DNA of 6,255 nucleotides from Alphaproteobacteria bacterium (lineage in GTDB: Bacteria; Pseudomonadota; Alphaproteobacteria; Geminicoccales; Geminicoccaceae). This document shows, piece after piece, positions 1 through 6,214 of the stretch. Location of the stretch: contig JALSRW010000639.1 of NCBI GenBank assembly GCA_026984595.1, forward strand, positions 1 to 6,255, in the 5' to 3' direction. Position numbers and translations under genes: made by a program. Under the pieces are notes generated by a model that made no database searches, was not told the origin of the DNA, and saw nothing but the letters and a program-made list of their open reading frames with translations. Every line of letters starts with the position of its first letter. The stretch's first letter is position 1.

Positions 1-391
1 CCGGGAAGCGGCCGGAGACCGGGCCATCGCCGATCTCTGTGCCAGCTTCCAGGCGGCGGTGCGTGAGGTGCTGGCCGATCGCACCCGGCGGGCGATGCGG
101 CTGTTCCGCGAAGCCTACGAGGCCGCCCCGGTGCTGGTGGTGGCCGGCGGGGTGGCCGCCAACCGGGCGGTACGCAGCGCGCTCGAGGAGCTGGCGATGG
201 CCGAGGGCTTCTCGCTGCTGCTGCCGCCGCCGCGTCTGTGCGGCGACAATGCGGCGATGGTCGCCTGGACGGGTCTCGAACATCTGGCGGCGGGACGACC
301 GGCGACGGCCATCGCCGATGTCCGGGTACGCGCCCGCTGGCCGCTCGATCCCGACGCCGAACCGGCGCCCGGCGCCGGTGTCAAGGCCTGA
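1..391 (+). CDS. tsaD: tRNA N6-adenosine threonylcarbamoyltransferase TsaD, 3' end (partial)
   Basis: This is the C-terminal part of TsaD (Gcp/YgjD, Kae1 family), the catalytic subunit that transfers a threonylcarbamoyl group to A37 of ANN-decoding tRNAs in the cytoplasm. The reading frame is open at the left edge (first full codon at position 2), so the start and the N-terminal metal-binding histidines lie outside the window. About 129 residues are visible. They include ADLCASFQAAVREVL, the glycine-rich VVAGGVAANR segment (about positions 137-166) and PPPRLCGDNAAM (about 224-259). The Asp at 245-247 in that last motif corresponds to the family's C-terminal metal ligand. The tail contains ARWPLDP, which I associate with alphaproteobacterial TsaD. 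The TGA stop at 389-391 abuts the stop codon of the convergent regulator. The family assignment is secure; the lineage is inference. Confidence 0.93.
   Translation, partial: REAAGDRAIADLCASFQAAVREVLADRTRRAMRLFREAYEAAPVLVVAGGVAANRAVRSALEELAMAEGFSLLLPPPRLCGDNAAMVAWTGLEHLAAGRPATAIADVRVRARWPLDPDAEPAPGAGVKA
361..379. terminator. Perfect GC-rich inverted repeat at the tsaD/regulator convergent junction, possible bidirectional terminator or pause
   Basis: Positions 361-369 (ACCGGCGCC) are the exact reverse complement of 371-379, separated by a single base. As RNA this folds into about 8 GC-rich pairs with a 3-nt loop. It lies inside the last codons of tsaD, 9 nt before its stop, and 12 nt beyond the regulator's stop on the other strand, so both converging transcripts would contain it. 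No run of U follows on either strand, so it is not a canonical intrinsic terminator. A role in termination, pausing or 3'-end protection is inference from its placement. Confidence 0.35.
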
Positions 392-1414
392 TCAGGCGGC
401 CTGACTGCGTTCCGCGCGCGGCGTGCGACCGTACATCTGGCGATAGCAGGTCGAGAAATGCGAGGCCGAGACGAAGCCGCAGGCGCAGGCGATGTTCATG
501 ATCGGCATGTCGGTCTGGTAGAGCAGGTGGCGCGCCCGTTCGAGCCGCAGCTCGAGATAGTATTGCGCCGGCGTGCGCCCGAGATGCTTGCGGAACAGGC
601 GCTCGAGCTGACGCCGCGAGAGGCCGATGTAGCGGGCCAGCATTTCCTGGCTCAGCGGCTCCTCGATGTTCGCCTCCATGAGCTCGATGGCGGTGATCAG
701 CTTGGGATGATGGACCCCAACACGGACCCGGATCGGCATCCGCTGACGGTCGCGGGGACCGCGGATGCGATCCAGCATGCACTGCTCCGAGACCTTGGTG
801 GCGAGACGTTCGCCGTGCTGTGTGGAGATCCGGTACAGCATCATGTCGAGGGCCGAGGTGCCGCCCGAACAGGTGAAGCGGTTGCGGTCGAACTCGAACA
901 GATTGCCGGCGACGTCGATATCCGGGAAGGCCTCGATGAAGCCGGGCAGGTTCTCCCAGTGGATGGTGCAGCGGTGATCGGTGAGCAGGCCGGCGCGGGC
1001 GAGGATGTGGGCGCCGGTACACAGCGCGCCGACCTCGGCGCCGTGGCGGTCGACGCGCCGCAGCCAGGCCAGCACTTCACGGTCGTTGAAGCGCTCCGCG
1101 CCGATGCCGCTGCAGAGCACCACCGTGGGGGGCGGCGCGGTGTCGATCTGCAGCCGCTGCATCGGCATGTCGGCCTCGATGACGACCCCGTTGCTGGCCC
1201 GCACGGGAGCCCCGTCCCGGGACAGGATGACCCAGCGATAGAGGCTGCGGCCGGACACCCGGTTGGCGATCCTGAGCGGTTCGATGGCGCTGGTGAAGGC
1301 GAGCATGGAGAACTCCGGCACCAGCAGAAAGGCCACCGTCTCGGGCGTTTCCGAGGATCGCCCGTCGCCTCCCGCCCGGTCGCGGAGCGCGTCACCCGAA
1401 GGCATGACCGTCAT
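392..1414 (-). CDS. GlxA-type AraC-family transcriptional regulator (DJ-1/PfpI sensor domain plus AraC DNA-binding domain), GbdR/SouR-like
   Basis: This 340-residue protein is probably a cytoplasmic activator of amine catabolism. The N-terminal half (about residues 24-210) is a class I glutamine amidotransferase/DJ-1-like domain. It holds the FSMLAFTSAIEPLRIAN segment typical of the GbdR/CdhR/SouR group, a nucleophile-elbow Cys132 in ALCTGAHILA, and His152 in IHWEN. In this regulator group the domain binds ligand and is not known as an enzyme. The C-terminal domain (about 235-335) is AraC-type, with helix-turn-helix motifs near 253-278 (LSQEMLARYIGLSRRQLERLF) and 302-325. Start choice: ATG at 1412-1414 has AGAGG 6 nt upstream, while Met4 would be 15 nt away. 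The gene is divergent from soxBDAG, which points to sarcosine, dimethylglycine or glycine betaine as effector. Pseudomonas GbdR responds to glycine betaine and dimethylglycine, and SouR responds to sarcosine. The family is certain; the effector and regulon are inferred, and a CdhR-like (carnitine) specificity cannot be excluded. Confidence 0.93.
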   Translation of the reverse strand: MTVMPSGDALRDRAGGDGRSSETPETVAFLLVPEFSMLAFTSAIEPLRIANRVSGRSLYRWVILSRDGAPVRASNGVVIEADMPMQRLQIDTAPPPTVVLCSGIGAERFNDREVLAWLRRVDRHGAEVGALCTGAHILARAGLLTDHRCTIHWENLPGFIEAFPDIDVAGNLFEFDRNRFTCSGGTSALDMMLYRISTQHGERLATKVSEQCMLDRIRGPRDRQRMPIRVRVGVHHPKLITAIELMEANIEEPLSQEMLARYIGLSRRQLERLFRKHLGRTPAQYYLELRLERARHLLYQTDMPIMNIACACGFVSASHFSTCYRQMYGRTPRAERSQAA

Positions 1415-1446
1415 CGCCGGCCTCTTTCCCTCTCGCCTGTCGCAGA

Positions 1447-1474
1447 AATATCACACGCAGGGAAGGCGACGCAA
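1447..1474 (-). promoter_or_regulatory. Weak candidate sigma70-type promoter for the regulator
   Basis: Read on the minus strand, TTGCGT (1474-1469) is followed after 16 bp by GATATT (1452-1447). These match the -35 and -10 consensus at 3 of 6 and 4 of 6 bases. Transcription would start near 1440, giving a leader of about 25 nt with the AGAGG ribosome-binding site. The element lies in the most A/T-rich part of the intergenic region, but the match is weak and could be chance. It also lies between the arms of the TCGCCT/AGGCGA inverted repeat, a position suited to autoregulation (inference). Confidence 0.22.
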
Positions 1475-1553
1475 AGAAGAAAGTTGAAGTGCCGTTTTTT
1501 CCCGGAGGCTTAGCCGCCTGCGGCATGGCGAAGAAACAGGTCGCGGGGAGACA

Positions 1554-1575
1554 AGCGCGTAGCCCGGCTTGCGCT
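1554..1575. repeat. Imperfect inverted repeat upstream of soxB
   Basis: The left arm is AGCGC-GT-AGCC (1554-1564) and the right arm is GGCT-T-GCGCT (1566-1575), centred on C1565. The outer 5-bp and inner 4-bp blocks are perfectly complementary and the 2-versus-1-nt stretch between them is unpaired. It lies 54-76 nt upstream of the soxB GTG. It could be an operator or a leader hairpin; the sequence alone does not decide. Confidence 0.35.
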
Positions 1576-1618
1576 AACAGCCTGTGCGGCGGACAAGGGG
1601 CCGAGGGGTAACACTGTC

Positions 1619-1629
1619 GGGGAGGGGTC
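1619..1629 (+). promoter_or_regulatory. Ribosome-binding site supporting the GTG start of soxB
   Basis: GGGGAGGGG (1619-1627) provides a purine-rich Shine-Dalgarno element just ahead of GTG at 1630. The reading frame contains an in-frame TAA at 1609-1611 and no other start codon between it and 1630. The next in-frame ATG lies far inside the flavin-binding domain, so GTG is effectively the only possible start. Confidence 0.7.
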
Positions 1630-2880
1630 GTGCGCCGCTATTCGATCTTCACCCTGGCGCGCAATGCGCTGACCGGGCACCGTAACTGGCCACGCGCCTG
1701 GCGCAGCCCGGAGCCACGGCCACGCTACGAGGTGGTGATCATCGGCGGCGGTGGGCACGGTCTGGCCACCGCCTACTATCTCGCCCGCGAGCACGGCATC
1801 CGTGACGTGGCGGTGCTGGAAAAGGGCTGGCTGGGCGGCGGCAATACCGGCCGTAATACCACCATCATCCGCTCCAACTATCTGCACGACGAAAGCGCCG
1901 CCCTCTACGATCACGCCCTGAAACTCTGGGCCGGCCTGTCCCGCGAGCTCAACTTCCATGTCATGTACAGCGATCGCGGGGTGATGATGCTGGCGCACAA
2001 CACCCACGACGTGCGGATCTTCAAGCGCCACATCTACGCCAACCGTCTGAACGGCATCGACAACGAATGGCTCACGCCCGAAGAGGCCAAGGCCTACTGT
2101 CCGCCGCTGTCGATCGATCGCGGTGCCCGCTACCCGGTCATGGGTGCGGCCCTGCAGCGGCGCGGCGGGGTCGCCCGTCACGATGCCGTGGCCTGGGGCT
2201 ACGCCCGGGCCGCCGACGCGCTCGGGGTGGACATCATCCAGAATTGCGAGGTGACGGCGATCCGCCGCAAGGGGGACCGGGTGGTCGCCCTCGAGACGAC
2301 CCGCGGAACCATCGAAACGGGCAAGGTGGGCATCGTCGTCGCCGGTCATTCGAGCGTGCTGGCGGAGATGGCCGGTCTGCGCCTGCCGATCGAGAGCTAT
2401 CCTCTGCAGGCGCTGGTTTCCGAGCCGGTCAAGCCGGTCTTTCCCTGCGTGGTGATGTCCAACACCGTGCATGCCTATATCAGCCAGTCCGACAAGGGCG
2501 ATCTGGTGATCGGCGCCGGCACCGATCAATACGTTTCCTACAGCCAGCGGGGCGGCATCCAGATCATCGAGCACACGCTCGAGGCGATCCTCGAGCTGTT
2601 CCCGATCTTCTCCCGCATGCGGATGATGCGCCAGTGGGGCGGCATCGTCGATGTCACGCCGGATCGCTCGCCGATCCTCGGCAAAACGCCGCTCGCCAAT
2701 CTCTACCTCAACTGCGGCTGGGGCACGGGCGGCTTCAAGGCGACCCCGGGATCCGGCCATCTCTTCGCCTGGACCATCGCCCGCGACGAGCCGCATCCGA
2801 TCAACGCCCCCTTCGCACTCGACCGCTTCGTCAGCGGTCGGCTGATCGACGAGGCGGCGGCCGCCGCCGTCGCCCATTGA
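1630..2880 (+). CDS. soxB: Sarcosine oxidase subunit beta (heterotetrameric)
   Basis: This is the flavin-bearing beta subunit of cytoplasmic heterotetrameric sarcosine oxidase, which oxidatively demethylates sarcosine to glycine. The product has 416 residues, a normal length for the family. A Rossmann dinucleotide motif (G39-x-G41-x-x-G44 in VVIIGGGGHGLATAYYL, with acidic Glu64 ending the second strand) is expected to bind FAD non-covalently. His184 in VARHDAVAWG aligns by position with the histidine (His173 in Corynebacterium numbering, about 11 residues shorter at the N-terminus) that carries covalent FMN. Other family blocks are WLGGGNTGRNTTIIRSNY (68-84), ESYPLQALVSEP (255-266), RQWGGIVDVTPD (334-345) and NCGWGTGGFKATPGSG (361-376). 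The GTG start is fixed by an in-frame stop 21 nt upstream, and the MRRYSIF N-terminus fits the family. It is the first gene of the operon. Monomeric sarcosine oxidase and the related dimethylglycine and proline dehydrogenases are excluded by the D/A/G partners and these motifs. Confidence 0.97.
   Translation: MRRYSIFTLARNALTGHRNWPRAWRSPEPRPRYEVVIIGGGGHGLATAYYLAREHGIRDVAVLEKGWLGGGNTGRNTTIIRSNYLHDESAALYDHALKLWAGLSRELNFHVMYSDRGVMMLAHNTHDVRIFKRHIYANRLNGIDNEWLTPEEAKAYCPPLSIDRGARYPVMGAALQRRGGVARHDAVAWGYARAADALGVDIIQNCEVTAIRRKGDRVVALETTRGTIETGKVGIVVAGHSSVLAEMAGLRLPIESYPLQALVSEPVKPVFPCVVMSNTVHAYISQSDKGDLVIGAGTDQYVSYSQRGGIQIIEHTLEAILELFPIFSRMRMMRQWGGIVDVTPDRSPILGKTPLANLYLNCGWGTGGFKATPGSGHLFAWTIARDEPHPINAPFALDRFVSGRLIDEAAAAAVAH
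2853..2868. repeat. 16-bp perfect palindrome at the 3' end of soxB
   Basis: GGCGGCGG (2853-2860) is followed directly by its reverse complement (2861-2868), and GAC (2848-2850) can also pair with GTC (2869-2871) across a 2-nt bulge. In RNA this gives a 6-9 bp GC hairpin ending 9-12 nt before the soxB stop codon's last bases and about 35 nt before soxD. It encodes a run of alanines (EAAAAAVAH), which explains much of the symmetry. A role in mRNA processing or in beta/delta stoichiometry is only a possibility. Confidence 0.4.
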
Positions 2881-2904
2881 ACCCGCCGCGCCAGGGAGAA
2901 CGCC

Positions 2905-3201
2905 ATGCTCCGGATCCCCTGTCCCTTCTGCGGCCCGCGGGCGGAAATCGAGTTCCGCTGCGGCGGCGAGGCCCATATCCGCCGCCCGCCCGATCCCGAT
3001 GCCCTGAGCGACGCCGAATGGGCGGACTACCTGTTCCTGCGCAGCAACCCCAAGGGCATCCATCGCGAGCGCTGGTTCCACGCGCATGGCTGCCAGCGCT
3101 GGTTCAATCTCGCCCGCCATACGGTGAGCGACCGGATTCTCGCCGTGTATCCGATGGGCGCGGAGCCGCCGGCCGACCTCCTCGCGGCTGCGGGAGACTG
3201 A
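2905..3201 (+). CDS. soxD: Sarcosine oxidase subunit delta (zinc-binding small subunit)
   Basis: This is the small structural subunit of heterotetrameric sarcosine oxidase. The product has 98 residues, typical for SoxD. All four zinc ligands known from the family are present at the expected positions: Cys6 and Cys9 in IPCPFCGPR, and His59 and Cys63 in WFHAHGCQRWF. The conserved block RSNPKGIHRERWFHAHGCQRWFN spans about residues 46-68, and the RHTVSDRILAVYPMG block follows (71-85). The ATG at 2905 has AGGGAG 6 nt upstream. The gene begins 24 nt after soxB and ends 4 nt before the preferred start of soxA, which indicates co-transcription. The protein has no signal peptide or membrane segment. 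It has no known activity alone. Confidence 0.97.
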   Translation: MLRIPCPFCGPRAEIEFRCGGEAHIRRPPDPDALSDAEWADYLFLRSNPKGIHRERWFHAHGCQRWFNLARHTVSDRILAVYPMGAEPPADLLAAAGD

Positions 3202-3205
3202 GGTG

Positions 3206-6200
3206 ATGGGCGGCAGCTCCGCGAGACTGGAGAAGGGCGGGCGCATCGACCGGGCAAGGCCGCTGCGCTTTCGCTTCGACGGCAGGGAATACATCGGATA
3301 CGCCGGCGACACGCTGGCATCGGCACTGCTGGCGAACGGCATCCATCTGGTGGCGCGAAGCTTCAAGTACCATCGCCCGCGCGGCATCCTCACCGCCGGC
3401 GCCGAGGAGCCCAATGCCCTCCTGCGCATCGAGCGCGGCGGCGGACGCAGCGATCCCAATGCCCGGGCCACCACCACGCCGCTGTTCAACGATCTCGATG
3501 CCTCGCCGCAGAACTGCTGGCCGGGGCTCGGTCTCGATCTGCAGGCGGTGAACAGCCTGCTCGCACCGCTTTTCCCCGCCGGCTTCTACTACAAGACCTT
3601 CATGTGGCCGCGCTCGTTGTGGAAGCGGCTCTACGAGCCGGCCATCCGGGCGGCGGCGGGGCTGGGCGAGGCGCCGCGCGAACCGGATCCGGATCGTTAT
3701 CTGCACCGCTTCGCCCATTGCGATGTGCTGGTCGCCGGCGGCGGACCCGCGGGAATCGCCGCGGCGCTGGCCGCCACCCGCGCCGGCGCCCGCGTGATCC
3801 TCGCCGACGAACAGAGCGAGTTCGGCGGTTGGCTCCTGGGCGAAGGCGCGGTGCGGGCGAGCATCGAGGGCGAGCCGCCGGCCGCCTGGCTGGCGGCGGC
3901 GCTGGCCGAGCTGCGGGCAGCGGACAACTGCCGCCTACTGGCCCGCACCAGCGTGTTCGGCTGCTACGATCACAATCTGGTGGGGCTGCTCGAAGACGTC
4001 GCCGATGACCGGATCGCCCCCGCCGAAGGCCAGCCCCGCCAGCGCCTTTGGAAGGTTCGCGCCGCCGAGGTGGTGATCGCCACCGGCATGATCGAACGTC
4101 CGCTGGTGTTTCCCGCCAACGACCGGCCGGGGATCATGCTGGCCGGCGCCGCGGCGACCTATCTGCACCGCTATGCGGTGCTGCCGGGCCGCCGGATCGT
4201 GATCGTCACCAACAATGACAGCGTTTACGGGCTCGCCGCCGATCTCGCCGAGGCGGGCGCCCGGGTGACCGTGGCCGACAGCCGGCGGCGGATCCCGGAG
4301 CCGAGCAAGGCGGCCGCCCGCGCGCGCGGCGTCGAATTGCTCACCGGAACCTGTCCCGCGGGCAGCGAAGGCCGTCGCCATGTCCGCCAGATTCATCTCC
4401 GCGCCCGCGATGCGGGAACCACGCTGCCGATGCCCCGGGCCTGCGATCTGGTGCTCATGTCGGGCGGCTGGAACCCCAATCTCGCCCTGTTCGCGCAGGC
4501 CCGCGGTCGCCTGCGCTGGGATGGGGATCTGGCCGCCTTTCTGCCCGATCGGGCACACTGGCCGATGCGCTGTGCCGGCGGTGCCAACGGTATGCGCAGC
4601 CTCGGCGAGGCGATCGCCGACGGCTTGCGGGCCGGCGTCGAGGCGGCGGCGGGCGCGGGCTTCGATATCGCAGCGCCGGAGCGGCCGACGGTGGAAGAGG
4701 CGCCGGCCTGGACCATCGAGCCCCTCTGGTGCACCCCCGGCTGCAGCGAGCGGGAACGGGGCAAGGCCTTCGTCGATTTCCAGCACGATGTCACGGCACG
4801 CGATCTCGGGCTCGCGCTGCGCGAAGGCTACGAATCGATCGAACACGTCAAGCGCTACACCACCACCGGCATGGCCACCGACCAGGGCAAGCTCGGCAAC
4901 CTCAACGCGCTGGGTATCGTTGCCGGCGAACAGGGTCTGCCGGTGGCGGCGGTGGGCGTGACCACCTTCCGCCAGCCCTGGACGCCGGTGCCGTTCGGTG
5001 CCCTGGTCGGCGCCCATCGCGGTGCCCTCTTCGATCCCGTGCGGCGGACACCGATGCACGACTGGGCGGAAGAGGCGGGCGCGGTGTTCGAGGATGTCGG
5101 CCAGTGGAAGCGCGCATGGTATTTTCCGAGGGGCGGCGAGGACATGCACGCGGCGGTCCAGCGCGAGGCCCGGGCGGTGCGGCAGAGCTGCGGCATGCTC
5201 GATGCCACCACCCTCGGCAAGATCGACATCCGGGGGCCGGATGCCGCCGCGTTCCTGAACCGCATCTACACCAACGCCTGGTCGAAGCTGCCCGTGGGAT
5301 CCTGCCGCTACGGGTTGATGCTCGGCGAGGACGGCATGGTCTTCGACGATGGTGTGACCGCGCGGCTGGGCGAGCAGCATTTCCACATGACGACGACCAC
5401 CGGCGGCGCCGCCCGGGTGCTCGCCTGGCTGGAGAACTGGCTGCAGACCGAATGGCCGGAGCTGCGTGTCTGGTGCACCTCGGTGACCGAGCAATGGGCG
5501 ACCATGACCGTCACCGGGCCGAAGGCGCGCGAGGTGCTGCGTCCGCTGGTCGAAGGGTTCGACATCGAGGCCGGCGCGTTTCCGCACATGACCTTCCGCA
5601 GCGGCCGGGTGGCGGGGGTGCCGGCGCGCATCTTCCGGATCAGTTTCACCGGCGAGCTCTCCTTCGAGATCAATGTGCCGGCGGGATACGGGCTGCACGT
5701 CTGGGAGGCTCTCCTGGAGGCCGGCAGGACCCAGGATCTCACCGTCTACGGTACCGAGACCATGCATCTGCTGCGGGCCGAGAAGGGCTACATCATCGTC
5801 GGCCAGGATACCGACGGCACGGTGACCCCCTTCGATCTCGGCATGGGCTGGATCGTCTCGAAGAAGAAGGGCGATTTCATCGGCCGCCGTTCCCTCTTCC
5901 GCAGCGACATGCAGCGGCCCGACAGAAAGCAGCTCGTCGGTCTGCTGACCGAGGATCCGGCCATCGTGCTGGAGGAAGGCGCGCAGATCGTGGAGGATCC
6001 GCGGCAGCCCCTGCCGATGCGCATGATCGGTCATGTCACCTCGAGCTACATGAGCCCCAATCTCGGCCGCTCCATCGCCCTCGCCATGGTCGCCGGCGGG
6101 CGTGCGCGCCACGGCCGGAAGCTCTGGGTGCCCCGGCTCGAAGGGCCCGCCGTCGCCGCCGTGGTGACCTCGCCCATCTTCTTCGATCCCGAGGGAACGC

Positions 6201-6214
6201 GCCTCCATGTCTGA
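3206..6214 (+). CDS. soxA: Sarcosine oxidase subunit alpha (heterotetrameric)
   Basis: This is the large NAD-binding and folate-binding subunit of heterotetrameric sarcosine oxidase. The product has 1002 residues, as usual for SoxA. Numbered from the ATG, residues about 14-100 form a ferredoxin-like domain that has no cysteine before Cys104, so it cannot hold a 2Fe-2S cluster. Residues about 172-470 form a disulfide-oxidoreductase-type nucleotide-binding module, with G178-x-G180-x-x-G183, ATGMIERPLVFPANDRPG, and a second fold whose glycine motif is replaced by the family's TNNDSVYG (335-342). Next come KAFVDFQHDVT (520-530) and KRYTTTGMATDQGK (549-562). The C-terminal aminomethyltransferase (GcvT-like) domain, from about 615 on, includes MVFDDG (711-716) and should pass formaldehyde-level carbon to THF. 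The ATG at 3206 has GGGAG 9 nt upstream. GTG at 3203, one codon earlier with a 6-nt spacer, is an equally allowed start. The stop overlaps soxG by 8 nt. Confidence 0.97.
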   Translation: MGGSSARLEKGGRIDRARPLRFRFDGREYIGYAGDTLASALLANGIHLVARSFKYHRPRGILTAGAEEPNALLRIERGGGRSDPNARATTTPLFNDLDASPQNCWPGLGLDLQAVNSLLAPLFPAGFYYKTFMWPRSLWKRLYEPAIRAAAGLGEAPREPDPDRYLHRFAHCDVLVAGGGPAGIAAALAATRAGARVILADEQSEFGGWLLGEGAVRASIEGEPPAAWLAAALAELRAADNCRLLARTSVFGCYDHNLVGLLEDVADDRIAPAEGQPRQRLWKVRAAEVVIATGMIERPLVFPANDRPGIMLAGAAATYLHRYAVLPGRRIVIVTNNDSVYGLAADLAEAGARVTVADSRRRIPEPSKAAARARGVELLTGTCPAGSEGRRHVRQIHLRARDAGTTLPMPRACDLVLMSGGWNPNLALFAQARGRLRWDGDLAAFLPDRAHWPMRCAGGANGMRSLGEAIADGLRAGVEAAAGAGFDIAAPERPTVEEAPAWTIEPLWCTPGCSERERGKAFVDFQHDVTARDLGLALREGYESIEHVKRYTTTGMATDQGKLGNLNALGIVAGEQGLPVAAVGVTTFRQPWTPVPFGALVGAHRGALFDPVRRTPMHDWAEEAGAVFEDVGQWKRAWYFPRGGEDMHAAVQREARAVRQSCGMLDATTLGKIDIRGPDAAAFLNRIYTNAWSKLPVGSCRYGLMLGEDGMVFDDGVTARLGEQHFHMTTTTGGAARVLAWLENWLQTEWPELRVWCTSVTEQWATMTVTGPKAREVLRPLVEGFDIEAGAFPHMTFRSGRVAGVPARIFRISFTGELSFEINVPAGYGLHVWEALLEAGRTQDLTVYGTETMHLLRAEKGYIIVGQDTDGTVTPFDLGMGWIVSKKKGDFIGRRSLFRSDMQRPDRKQLVGLLTEDPAIVLEEGAQIVEDPRQPLPMRMIGHVTSSYMSPNLGRSIALAMVAGGRARHGRKLWVPRLEGPAVAAVVTSPIFFDPEGTRLHV

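Larger units (their letters stand above)
1415..1629. promoter_or_regulatory. Divergent intergenic control region between the regulator and soxB
   Basis: These 215 bp hold no convincing gene and must contain the start signals for both divergent transcripts. The part near 1444-1500 is distinctly A/T-richer than its surroundings, including AGAAATATCAC (1444-1454) and a six-T run (1495-1500), as expected of a promoter. Several short inverted repeats are present: TCGCCT (1433-1438) with AGGCGA (1464-1469), GGCT-T-AGCC (1507-1515), GCCGC-CT-GCGGC (1513-1524) and the longer one at 1554-1575. AraC-family activators usually bind upstream of the -35 element of their target, so an operator about 60-150 nt ahead of soxB is plausible. 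I cannot match any site to a known GbdR or SouR consensus from memory. Confidence 0.6.

Noticed and set aside
458..1513. Plus-strand 351-codon open frame opposite the regulator
   Set aside because: The minus strand encodes an unmistakable DJ-1/AraC regulator. This frame has no recognisable motif and ends within the intergenic region.
1495..1524. Six-T run and GC hairpins (GGCT-T-AGCC, GCCGC-CT-GCGGC) as an intrinsic terminator
   Set aside because: On the + strand the T run comes before the hairpins, and on the - strand the hairpin is followed by A, not T. No gene ends here in either direction.
1415..1629. Riboswitch (for example a glycine type) ahead of soxB
   Set aside because: No conserved glycine-riboswitch core or tandem aptamer layout was recognised, and the space is short for a tandem aptamer plus promoter.
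2067..3206. Plus-strand alternative-frame open reading frame (379 codons) across soxB and soxD
   Set aside because: It is an overlapping out-of-frame shadow rich in Arg and Gly. It overlaps two genes with complete conserved motifs.
1510..3489. Long minus-strand open frame (659 codons) opposite soxB, soxD and the start of soxA
   Set aside because: It is a shadow of high third-position GC in the + strand genes. Its translation is low-complexity and rich in Ala, Gly, Asp and Arg with no recognisable domain, and the + strand genes are certain.
3248..3520. 2Fe-2S ferredoxin domain at the SoxA N-terminus
   Set aside because: The fold resemblance is a known SoxA feature, but there is no cysteine before residue 104, so no cluster can be ligated. 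It is a normal cluster-free domain, not a defect.
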